From an uncultured Bacteroidales bacterium (GTDB taxonomy: Bacteria > Bacteroidota > Bacteroidia > Bacteroidales > Paludibacteraceae): a stretch of DNA of 32,710 nt. Below, piece after piece: positions 24,901 through 31,679 of the stretch. The notes under the pieces were generated by a model that saw nothing but the letters and a program-made list of their open reading frames with translations, did not search any database and was not told where the DNA came from. Location: assembly GCA_900321005.1 (NCBI GenBank), contig ONUF01000018.1:1-32710 (forward strand). Reading direction: 5' to 3'. Position numbers and translations under genes: made by a program. The stretch's first letter is position 1; the number at the start of each line of letters is the position of its first letter.

Positions 24901-24932
24901 TTTGCACATGTCAATTTTTTGTAGTACCTTTG
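24901..24932 (+). promoter_or_regulatory. Bacteroidota-type promoter of the nuclease genes
   Basis: TTTGCACATGTC starts at 24901 and TACCTTTG is at 24925-24932, with a 20-nt spacer. It places the transcription start near 24939 and supports the ATG at 24956 as the nuclease start, because the longer reading frame would begin upstream of the promoter. Confidence 0.78.
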
Positions 24933-24955
24933 CACCCGTTTTTAATTTTTGTACC

Positions 24956-26761
24956 ATGCAAAAGCATATTTATCTTTTGTCTTTGAGCGTAGCGGTCCTA
25001 TGTCTTTTGTCCGCCAACGTCTTTGCCAAATCCGTTACTCCGGCGGCGAACATCCCCTCGTATTGGTCCTCCGTGGACGGTAAGTCCGGTGCGGAACTAT
25101 GGAAAGCCATAAGCGCGCAAACCAACGTCGGCTTTTCTTCTATCGGTTACAAAGGCCTCTATTCGGCCTACCTCAAGACCGATCTCTATCCTGCTGATTC
25201 CGCAAGCAGAGCCGGTAAGATATGGGATATGTACGGCGAGTGTAACTTTGCCCCGACAAAGACCTGCGGTAGTTATAAAAGCGTATGCGATTGCTATAAC
25301 CGCGAGCACTCGATTCCGCAATCGTGGTTTGGCGGAGGAACAAGCGGAATAGGATGTGATATTTTCCATGTCCTCCCTACCGACGGAAAGGTTAATGGCG
25401 TTCGCTCGAACTACGAATACGGCGAAGTGAACGGAGGCACCAACTGGGTGGGCAATAAGTTCGGTTCGGCCGGCTCGTGGTCCACTGACAAGAAGACCAT
25501 TGCTTCGGCAGCAGGCGAGTCGGTGAGCGGAACGGGACAGGTCTTCGAACCCAAGCAGCAGTACAAGGGTGACATCGCCCGCGGTATCATGGGTACCATT
25601 ATCAAATGGCAACACTCCAGTCTCACCTCCGGCAATAACTTCTTCAATAGCACCTATACCGTTTCCGGCAATTTTGGTCTCACAAAGAAAGCCGTCGTGC
25701 TCCTGATGAAGTGGCACCGCGAAGACCCTGTATCGCGCAAGGAGATCGACCGCAATAACGGTATCCAGGAAACTCAGGGAAACCGTAACCCCTTTATCGA
25801 TTACCCGTACCTCGCGGAGTATATATGGGGCGAGAAAGCAGGTGAGACCGTGGACATGTCCAAACTCATGGCATCCTGCGATCCGGCCTTCGTGCCCGGT
25901 AAAAGTAACGGTTGGCGCGATGGTTCGGGACCCGACGATCCGACGGCTCTTTTCTTTGGTGTCACATGGTCCGTCAACGGCGAGAAACTTCAGGTGGACT
26001 CCGTCGCAGAGGCGAATCATATTTTCGCGCTGCCCGACGCTCCCGTCAGCTGCTCGTCCGAGAGCCCGGTCTTCACGGGCTGGACCGACGCACCCATTGA
26101 AGGGATAGCAGAAGATGCGCCTGCGGTGCTCTATACCGCTCTCGGTCAGTTCCCTCCCGTCATGGCAGACATCACTTATTATGCGGTCTTTGCCCACGCA
26201 GGAGAAGGTTCGTCTGAACCCGCTACCTATACCTATAGCGCCAACGACCCGATTGCCGATTGGTCCAATACAGCGACCAACAAAGGTTCGTACTGGTTGC
26301 TCGATAGCGGCAAAGAACTCATCTCTCCGGAAGTGGATCTCTCGGGAATCAGTTCTATCCAGGCCAAACTCCGCACCTTTGGCGGTACGCAATATGACCA
26401 GTTCAGCTTTGCTGCCGGTAACACCCGGATTGGTACGATTACTGTGAGCGAAGGTAGTATGATGACCGAGTATGAGTGGACGAACACCAAGTCCCTCTCC
26501 GGCAAATCGCGTATTACTTTCACCTGCTCCAATGCCGGATCCGGCAAAGGTGTCGGTTTCTCGTATGTCACCATCAACGCCACCGGCTCCGGTATCGCGT
26601 ACGACCGCTTTATCACTTCTTGCCAATCGACGACCGAGATCGTCCTTCCGTCCCTGCAAGGAGAGACAGAGGGTAGGCCGGTCAAACTCCTTGTCGGCGG
26701 TCAGATTTATATTCTCCTCGGCGATCAATTGTTTAACCTCCAAGGTCAACGCGTAAAATAA
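24956..26761 (+). CDS. Secreted endonuclease I family nuclease with InlB-like and T9SS-like C-terminal regions (paralogue 1)
   Basis: An extracellular non-specific nuclease of the endonuclease I family, likely degrading DNA and/or RNA for nutrition. The 601-residue product has a signal peptide (MQKHIYLLSLSVAVLCLLSANVFA) and the catalytic block NREHSIPQSWFGG (Glu117, His118). CDIFHVLPTDGKVNGVRSNYEYG (family D-x-H-x-L-x-PTD and RSN) follows. After about residue 320 comes an InlB-like segment (VFTGWTDAPIEG to ITYYAVFAHA), a beta-sandwich region, and a short sorting-like tail (GQIYILLGDQLFNLQGQRVK). The start was chosen from the promoter and signal peptide. It is 7 bases from a paralogue sharing the catalytic and InlB parts but not the beta region. 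Confidence 0.9.
   Translation: MQKHIYLLSLSVAVLCLLSANVFAKSVTPAANIPSYWSSVDGKSGAELWKAISAQTNVGFSSIGYKGLYSAYLKTDLYPADSASRAGKIWDMYGECNFAPTKTCGSYKSVCDCYNREHSIPQSWFGGGTSGIGCDIFHVLPTDGKVNGVRSNYEYGEVNGGTNWVGNKFGSAGSWSTDKKTIASAAGESVSGTGQVFEPKQQYKGDIARGIMGTIIKWQHSSLTSGNNFFNSTYTVSGNFGLTKKAVVLLMKWHREDPVSRKEIDRNNGIQETQGNRNPFIDYPYLAEYIWGEKAGETVDMSKLMASCDPAFVPGKSNGWRDGSGPDDPTALFFGVTWSVNGEKLQVDSVAEANHIFALPDAPVSCSSESPVFTGWTDAPIEGIAEDAPAVLYTALGQFPPVMADITYYAVFAHAGEGSSEPATYTYSANDPIADWSNTATNKGSYWLLDSGKELISPEVDLSGISSIQAKLRTFGGTQYDQFSFAAGNTRIGTITVSEGSMMTEYEWTNTKSLSGKSRITFTCSNAGSGKGVGFSYVTINATGSGIAYDRFITSCQSTTEIVLPSLQGETEGRPVKLLVGGQIYILLGDQLFNLQGQRVK
26660..26686. repeat. 27-nt repeat, copy 1, before the sorting-like tail of nuclease 1
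   Basis: It matches 28374-28400 at 25 of 27 positions and encodes GETEGRPVK. Codons just outside differ at third positions, so the core is more conserved than the flanking DNA. Confidence 0.75.
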
Positions 26762-26789
26762 ATATCCAATGTCCAATCTCAAATCTCAA
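26762..26789. repeat. Heptamer array covering the start of nuclease 2
   Basis: Units ATATCCA, ATGTCCA, ATCTCAA, ATCTCAA. The ATG start codon of nuclease 2 is the first triplet of the second unit, and the array encodes the N-terminal MSNLKSQ. Confidence 0.7.
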
Positions 26790-28478
26790 ATAGCGCTTGT
26801 GCTTGCGCTTTTCGTGGCGCAAGTCACAATCGCGAATGTTATCGAAGGAGTTGCCGCCATTCCTGACGGTTACTATGACGGCGTGAGCGGAAAGAAGACG
26901 CCGGCGGCTATCCTGACCGCACTCCAGACCTGTATCTCCAAAAACTACAACGAGATATCGTATAAGGGTCTTGAACCCCATTACCTCAATACCGACTTCT
27001 ACGCCGATTCGCTCTGGGATATGTATTCCACGTGCCATTTCGTCTATGAGGATGCCAATAAGGCGCAGAAAGCGGTGTGCGACGGTTGGAACAAAGAGCA
27101 TGTCTGCTGCCAGTCGTGGCTGGGTTCCGGACCTATGGTGTCCGACCTGTTCAATGTCTATCCCACCGATGCGCGTGTCAATAACCTGCGCTCGAATTAT
27201 CCTTATGGCGTGGTAGGCACGAACAAAGGTATCTCCAATGACCCCGATCACCACGCGTTGGGTAAACTGGGCACTTCCACGACGAGTGGTGTGGGTACGG
27301 TGTATGAACCTGATGATAAGTACAAAGGCGATTTCGCGCGCACGTTCTTCTATATGGTGGCGCGCTATCGCGATAAGATACTCAATTCCGGTGACGGTTC
27401 AACCATGTTCTCCTCCAATCCTACGGACCTCACGGCCTACAGCCTTTCTTTCTTGCTTGATTGGCATCGCAATGACCCGGTGTCGCAAAAAGAGATTGAC
27501 CGTAACCAAGCCGTTTATGGGGAGCAGAATAACCGCAACCCTTTCATTGATTATCCCGATCTGGTGGAGTATGTCTGGGGAACGATGAAGAACCAGCAAG
27601 TGGATCTTGAGTCCATGACGCCTACTTGTGACGGCGGTGGACAAGGACCGGTGGGGAATGTGAAATACGGCGTGTCATGGTCCGTGAACGGTACGATTGT
27701 TTCCGTGGATTCCATCGTGGAGAACAAGAAGATTCAGACGCTGCCGGAGATGCCTGAGTCGTGTTCGCCTACCAGTAATGTATTCGTAGGATGGAGTAGT
27801 GCTCCTATCAGCGGTGTTGCCGACGAGGCACCGGCGACGCTTTTCATCGCTTCCGACCAATTCCCGGCAGTGGATGCGGATATCATATACTACGCGGTCT
27901 TCGCGCACGCTGAGACCATCGACAATGGCAAAGTGGAGAGCACTGAATCCGTCAATATGAAGGCGCAAGGATTTTCCAATGGTCAGGCAGTAAGTTCCAT
28001 TCAGAAAGGAGACGTCACCATCACCTTCGGTAAAGGAACCGCCGGCTCGAATGTGCCTAAGTATTACAACACCGGCGAAGCAGTTCGTTGCTATCCGGGG
28101 AACACCTTCACGGTGACCGCTACCGAGATAACGAAGATCGTACTTACTTTCGGTTCCGGCGATTCCAATAACGCCATAACCGTCAGCACCGGTAATCTCA
28201 CCGGCAGTACGTGGACAGGTTCGGCCGACGAAGTAGTCTTCTCTGTGGGCGGTTCCAGCGGTCACCGCCGTATAGCCCAATTGGATGTCACGATGAACGG
28301 TTCCGGCGCACAGACGATCTATTCCGCTTTCCTCACCTCCTGCGATGGCACCGAAGATTTGCCTTCTCTTCAGGGAGAGACCGAGGGTAGGCCTGTCAAA
28401 GTGCTCATCGACGGTCACTTGTATATTAAGTTTGATGGTCGTCTGTACGACATCCTCGGCCGCCCCGCAAGAAATTGA
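26769..28478 (+). CDS. Secreted endonuclease I family nuclease with InlB-like and T9SS-like C-terminal regions (paralogue 2)
   Basis: The 569-residue tandem paralogue of the preceding nuclease. Its signal peptide (MSNLKSQIALVLALFVAQVTIA) begins with residues coded by a heptamer array. The catalytic block is NKEHVCCQSWLGSG (Glu110, His111), where paralogue 1 has SIPQS; the usual Pro is replaced by Cys and two adjacent Cys appear. SDLFNVYPTDARVNNLRSNYPYG follows. The InlB-like segment (VFVGWSSAPISG to IIYYAVFAHA) is shared, but the next beta region (about residues 390-530) is unrelated to that of paralogue 1. The tail GHLYIKFDGRLYDILGRPAR again resembles a T9SS sorting tail. The His-to-Asn change in the D-x-H block (LFNVYPTD) may alter activity. 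Confidence 0.88.
   Translation: MSNLKSQIALVLALFVAQVTIANVIEGVAAIPDGYYDGVSGKKTPAAILTALQTCISKNYNEISYKGLEPHYLNTDFYADSLWDMYSTCHFVYEDANKAQKAVCDGWNKEHVCCQSWLGSGPMVSDLFNVYPTDARVNNLRSNYPYGVVGTNKGISNDPDHHALGKLGTSTTSGVGTVYEPDDKYKGDFARTFFYMVARYRDKILNSGDGSTMFSSNPTDLTAYSLSFLLDWHRNDPVSQKEIDRNQAVYGEQNNRNPFIDYPDLVEYVWGTMKNQQVDLESMTPTCDGGGQGPVGNVKYGVSWSVNGTIVSVDSIVENKKIQTLPEMPESCSPTSNVFVGWSSAPISGVADEAPATLFIASDQFPAVDADIIYYAVFAHAETIDNGKVESTESVNMKAQGFSNGQAVSSIQKGDVTITFGKGTAGSNVPKYYNTGEAVRCYPGNTFTVTATEITKIVLTFGSGDSNNAITVSTGNLTGSTWTGSADEVVFSVGGSSGHRRIAQLDVTMNGSGAQTIYSAFLTSCDGTEDLPSLQGETEGRPVKVLIDGHLYIKFDGRLYDILGRPARN
28374..28400. repeat. 27-nt repeat, copy 2, before the sorting-like tail of nuclease 2
   Basis: Two mismatches to 26660-26686, same frame and same position relative to the C-terminal tail. 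Confidence 0.75.
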
Positions 28479-28538
28479 ACACTGAACACTGAATACTGAA
28501 TACTGATTACTGATTACTGATTACTGATTACTGATTAC
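28476..28538. repeat. Nine-unit heptamer array between nuclease 2 and the kinase-like gene
   Basis: Nine uninterrupted 7-nt units: TGAACAC twice, TGAATAC twice, TGATTAC five times. The first TGA is the stop codon of nuclease 2 and the array ends 2 bases before the ATG at 28541. The stepwise change of units suggests unit duplication with point mutation. Confidence 0.95.
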
Positions 28539-28540
28539 TT

Positions 28541-29125
28541 ATGAACACGAATAGCAAATTCATCATCACGATCAATCGTGAATTAGGTAGCGGCGGCCGC
28601 ACGGTAGGCCGTAAGTTAGCCGAGAAATTAGGTGTTCCATACCACGATAAAACGCTTATTCAGGCACTACAAGAGAGGTATAACCTGACCGCTGAGCAGA
28701 TAGAGCAACTCAAAGGCCATGAGATCAGTTGGTGGGAGAGTTTCAAACAGAAGATGACCGAAGATGTCTTTCGCGCGGAGACCCAGATCCTCAAGGCCCT
28801 CGCCAAAGACCAGTCTTGCGTCATCGCGGGGCGTACGGCTTTCTATATGTTCCGCGACCACCCGAATCACCTCTCTGTCTTCATCCATGCTTCGATGCTC
28901 AACCGCATGGAGCGTGTGGCGCGCGAGCAGGATATGAGCAAGGAGCAGGCGCGGCTCGTCATCGACAAAGTCGATAAGATGCGCGAGAACTACGTCAACG
29001 AGTTCGCCGGCACCAGCCGTTACGATGCTCGCAACTACCACCTTGTCCTCAACATGGACGAACTCAGCGAGGATGCCGCGGTAGATCTCATCCTTCAATA
29101 CATCCGTAGTTCTGCTCAAGGATGA
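28541..29125 (+). CDS. Cytidylate kinase-like family protein
   Basis: A P-loop protein of the cytidylate kinase-like family common in Bacteroidales; the substrate is not established. The 194-residue product has the P-loop region INRELGSGGRTVGRKLAEKL (residues about 8-27), in which RELGSGGRTVG replaces the classical GxxGxGK, then VIAGRTAFYMF and a lid-like REQDMSKEQARLVIDKVDK followed by REN. Gene end is marked by a hairpin terminator. It is separated from the nuclease only by the nine-unit heptamer array and has no promoter of its own that I can see. Confidence 0.82.
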   Translation: MNTNSKFIITINRELGSGGRTVGRKLAEKLGVPYHDKTLIQALQERYNLTAEQIEQLKGHEISWWESFKQKMTEDVFRAETQILKALAKDQSCVIAGRTAFYMFRDHPNHLSVFIHASMLNRMERVAREQDMSKEQARLVIDKVDKMRENYVNEFAGTSRYDARNYHLVLNMDELSEDAAVDLILQYIRSSAQG

Positions 29126-29144
29126 TCGAGAAAATCCCTGTTTC

Positions 29145-29157
29145 GCCCGCTTCGGGC
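29145..29157 (+). other. Short GC-rich hairpin downstream of the kinase-like gene
   Basis: GCCCG, CTT, CGGGC forms a 5-bp stem. It lacks a clear T-run, so it may only assist the terminator 20 bases downstream. Confidence 0.4.
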
Positions 29158-29177
29158 TGATAAACCACCCAAAAAAA

Positions 29178-29209
29178 GGAGACATTTCGATGATGTCTCT
29201 TTCTTTTTG
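29178..29209 (+). terminator. Rho-independent terminator after the kinase-like gene
   Basis: A 7-bp stem (GAGACAT and ATGTCTC, 29179-29185 with 29193-29199) with a 7-nt loop, preceded by an A-run and followed by TTTCTTTTT. It separates the nuclease cluster from the mut operon. Confidence 0.82.
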
Positions 29210-29279
29210 TCCGATTTTTCCAAAAAAATCGCTCCCACTATGCCCGAAACGGCAAAAATTGATAAAAAATGCAAAAATA

Positions 29280-29311
29280 TTTGCATATATCGCAAAAACT
29301 TCGTAACTTTG
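29280..29311 (+). promoter_or_regulatory. Bacteroidota-type promoter of the mutA-mutB operon
   Basis: TTTGCATATATC starts at 29280 and TAACTTTG is at 29304-29311, with a 20-nt spacer. The predicted leader to the mutA start is about 105 nt, much longer than for most other genes here. Confidence 0.8.
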
Positions 29312-29330
29312 TGCGGAATTTGAAATAAAC

Positions 29331-29391
29331 GTCGCGCAGCGACACTAAACTTGCTAAACGCTGCTTGCGGCTATAAACTTGCTGAAAGCAA
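29331..29391 (+). promoter_or_regulatory. Hairpins and repeated TAAACTTGCT in the mutA leader
   Basis: GTCGC-GCA-GCGAC (29331-29343) and TTGCT-GAA-AGCAA (29379-29391) can form hairpins, and TAAACTTGCT occurs at 29346-29355 and 29374-29383. The leader is therefore probably structured. I cannot match it to a known riboswitch. Confidence 0.4.
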
Positions 29392-29422
29392 TATAAACTT
29401 ATATAAACAAACATTTCTAATC

Positions 29423-31309
29423 ATGGCAGACAATGAAAAATTAAATCTGTTGGCCGATTTTGCGCCGGTATCCGCTCAGCAGTGGAAGGACAAGATCATC
29501 GCTGACTTGAAAGGTGCCGACTTCGACAAGAAGTTGGTATGGCGCACGCCGGAAGGATTCAACGTGCAGCCGTTCTACCGCCGTGAGGATCTCAAAGGCC
29601 TGAAGACCACCGTCTCTGCGCCCGGTCAGTTCCCATACGTCCGCGGTACGCGTACTAACAACGAGTGGGCAATCCGCCAGAACATCTGCGCTTGCAAGAA
29701 CGCTCGCAAGGCAAATGCGAAAGCCCTTGAGGTGCTCAACAAAGGTATCACGTCTCTCGGTTTCTGTCTCGACAAAGACAAACTGACGTACAACTTCATC
29801 AAAACGCTCCTCAACGGCATTTATGCACCGGCAGTAGCCATCAACTTCTCTATCTGCGCATGTGCAGCGCCGAAGCTGGCGAACATCCTCGTGCGTTACT
29901 ACGGCCGTATGGGCTATGACACCAAAGGCCTCATCGGTTCGATCAACGTCGATCCAATCAAGAACATGCTCCTCAAGGGAAAAGCCCTGACCCGCGAGCA
30001 GGTATCTCAGAAGATCGCCGAGACAGTAAAGGCGGCTAAATCGCTGCCGGGTTACCGCGTCGTAGGCGTCAACAGCGTCATCCTCAATAACTCCGGCGCG
30101 TATGCCGCACAGGAGCTCGCGTACGCTCTCGCTTGGGGTGCCGAGTACATGACGATGATGACCGAGGCAGGCATCCCGAACTACCGCGCAGCCAATGCGA
30201 TCCGTTTCAACATGGGTATCGGCGGTAACTATTTCATGGAGATCGCTAAGTTCCGCGCAGGCCGTCTGCTGTGGGCAAAGATCGTTGAGGCATACAAAGA
30301 CCCGATCTTCACAACCGCTCTCCGCAATGCCGCTAAGATGAACGTCAGCGCAGAAACGAGCCGTTTCAATATGACCGTCTTTGACGCGTATGTGAACCTG
30401 CTTCGTTCGCAGACCGAGACCATGAGTGCTGCTCTCGCAGGGGTCGATGAGATCACCGTAACGCCGTTTGACGTGACCTACGAAGAGCCGACGGATTTCT
30501 CCGAGCGTATCGCTCGTAACCAGCAGTTGCTGCTCAAGGAAGAGGCACATTTCGATAAGGTCGTTGACCCCGCAGCGGGTTCGTACTACCTGGAGAACCT
30601 GACGGCGTCTATCGCTGCAGAGGCTTGGAAGCAGTTCCTTGACATCCAGGAGCGCGGCGGCATGTACCAGCTCGTTTCTGAGGGCAAGGTACAAGAGCAC
30701 ATGGCAGCGAACCTCAAAGCACGTCTCGCTGACGTTGCTAAACGCAAAGAGGTGCTCCTTGGCTCGAACCAATTCCCGAACTTCACCGAGAAAGCCGGCA
30801 AGAAGATTAAGATTTCCGAAAAGGCATGCTGCTGCAAGGGTGCTTGCGAGCCGCAGATAGCTACGCTTCCGATCGCTCGTGCAGCAGAAGAGTTTGAACA
30901 GCTGCGTCTCGAGACCGAAGCCGCTAAGAAACAGCCGGTTGCGTTCATGCTGACCATCGGTAACCTCGCCATGCGTATTGCGCGTGCGCAGTTCAGTTGT
31001 AACTTCCTCGCGTGCGCAGGATACAAGGTTATCGACAACAACGGTTTTGCTACCATCACCGAAGGTATCAAGGCAGCCCGCAAGGCGAAAGCGGACATCA
31101 TCGTCCTCTGTTCGTCTGATGACGAGTACGCTGACCTCGCGCCGAAGGCATGGAAGAAGCTGCAGGGCAAGAAAGAGCTCTTCATCGTGGCCGGTGCCCC
31201 GGCATGTATGGAGGACCTCCAGAAGCTCGGCATCACTAACTTCATCCACGTCCGTTGCAACGTCCTCGAAACCCTCAAATCGTTTAACGCGCAGTTACTG
31301 AAAAAATAA
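29423..31309 (+). CDS. mutA: Methylmalonyl-CoA mutase small subunit
   Basis: The non-catalytic subunit of the two-subunit methylmalonyl-CoA mutase that interconverts succinyl-CoA and methylmalonyl-CoA in the propionate pathway. The 628-residue product starts MADNEKLNLLADFAPVSAQQ. It has the mutase barrel region (QWKDKIIADLKGADF, KLVWRTPEGFNVQPFYRRED, VDPAAGSYYLENLT) and a C-terminal Rossmann domain (about residues 510-628). That domain lacks the DxHxxG cobalamin motif, as expected for the small subunit. The start at 29423 is preferred over an in-frame ATG at 29351, which would add a non-conserved leader. A Cys cluster, C469-C470-C471-K-G-A-C475, sits in the linker before the Rossmann domain. 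mutB lies unusually far downstream (402 nt). Confidence 0.95.
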   Translation: MADNEKLNLLADFAPVSAQQWKDKIIADLKGADFDKKLVWRTPEGFNVQPFYRREDLKGLKTTVSAPGQFPYVRGTRTNNEWAIRQNICACKNARKANAKALEVLNKGITSLGFCLDKDKLTYNFIKTLLNGIYAPAVAINFSICACAAPKLANILVRYYGRMGYDTKGLIGSINVDPIKNMLLKGKALTREQVSQKIAETVKAAKSLPGYRVVGVNSVILNNSGAYAAQELAYALAWGAEYMTMMTEAGIPNYRAANAIRFNMGIGGNYFMEIAKFRAGRLLWAKIVEAYKDPIFTTALRNAAKMNVSAETSRFNMTVFDAYVNLLRSQTETMSAALAGVDEITVTPFDVTYEEPTDFSERIARNQQLLLKEEAHFDKVVDPAAGSYYLENLTASIAAEAWKQFLDIQERGGMYQLVSEGKVQEHMAANLKARLADVAKRKEVLLGSNQFPNFTEKAGKKIKISEKACCCKGACEPQIATLPIARAAEEFEQLRLETEAAKKQPVAFMLTIGNLAMRIARAQFSCNFLACAGYKVIDNNGFATITEGIKAARKAKADIIVLCSSDDEYADLAPKAWKKLQGKKELFIVAGAPACMEDLQKLGITNFIHVRCNVLETLKSFNAQLLKK

Positions 31310-31315
31310 TTGTAA

Positions 31316-31330
31316 ATAAACAAAGATAAA
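31316..31330. repeat. 15-nt motif ATAAACAAAGATAAA, present four times in direct and inverted orientation
   Basis: Exact direct copy at 31458-31472. Inverted copies are at 31504-31518 (two differences, one compatible with G-U pairing) and 31673-31687 (one difference). The two direct copies could compete for the same inverted partner at the mutB leader start. Confidence 0.8.
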
Positions 31331-31483
31331 CCCTGTCGCTCAGTTGTAACTCTTCGAGTTTGCTAGTATTTGTTCTATAGACCTATTTATAAATAAATTT
31401 AACATAGTTCTCCAGACCAAATCCTCACCGCAGAGCGGTAACAACTAAGCGCCAGCGATAAACAAAGATAAAAATTATCCGCT

Positions 31484-31663
31484 ATGGGTAGCAGATTTGA
31501 AAATTTATTTATGTTTATGGCCGACGTGAATGATACATGGATTTATAGTAGCTTTGCTACTGCGGAACAGGATAATAAGGCGCGTGTTGAGCTCGCTCAA
31601 AAACGCGTATTATTAGGCTGGTACGCTCAAGGCAGCGTAGGCCGAAAAATCCAGGTAGCATAA
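31484..31663 (+). CDS. 59-codon ORF inside the structured element (doubtful)
   Basis: An ATG-initiated frame, MGSRFENLFMFMADVNDTWI onward to GSVGRKIQVA, ends with TAA at 31661. I recognise no family. The DNA is largely accounted for by base-paired stems of domain C, so the frame may be fortuitous. Upstream there is no Shine-Dalgarno. It is recorded because it is open over most of the element and contains three tryptophan/tyrosine-bearing segments. Confidence 0.2.
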   Translation: MGSRFENLFMFMADVNDTWIYSSFATAEQDNKARVELAQKRVLLGWYAQGSVGRKIQVA

Positions 31664-31665
31664 AC

Positions 31666-31670
31666 GGAGG
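31666..31670 (+). promoter_or_regulatory. Strong Shine-Dalgarno GGAGG before the mutB leader ORF
   Basis: GGAGG lies 9 bases before the ATG at 31680, unusual in a genome where starts mostly lack such a sequence. Bases 31665-31668 (CGGA) can pair with TCCG at 31478-31481, which would hide part of it. Confidence 0.6.
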
Positions 31671-31679
31671 TGTTTATCT

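Noticed and set aside
24866-24955. Longer N-terminus for nuclease 1 starting at 24866
   Set aside because: That start lies upstream of the promoter -33 element at 24901, and the extension would precede a clean signal peptide.
25097-26782. 561-codon minus-strand open frame opposite nuclease 1
   Set aside because: Antisense shadow of the nuclease. It has no plausible start context or promoter, and its product shows no known motif.
28476-28538. Possible CRISPR array
   Set aside because: The units are contiguous 7-mers without spacers, and no cas genes are present.
29351-29422. 24-residue N-terminal extension of MutA from the ATG at 29351
   Set aside because: The extension is read from hairpin and repeat sequence of the leader, while the conserved MutA N-terminus begins at 29423.
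29441-31249. 602-codon minus-strand open frame opposite mutA
   Set aside because: It lies fully antisense to a gene with clear family motifs and its translation shows no recognisable domain. Long antisense openness here reflects the codon bias of mutA.
31549-31556. TAGCTTTG as a -7 promoter element for mutB
   Set aside because: It fits TANNTTTG, but no TTTG-type element lies 20 nt upstream, and the bases are explained by the hairpin at 31547-31561.
31538-31653. tRNA or tRNA-like gene (7-bp closing stem and three hairpins)
   Set aside because: The arms do not have tRNA lengths or D-loop and T-loop sequences, and no CCA or anticodon loop is recognisable. It is a four-way junction of another kind.
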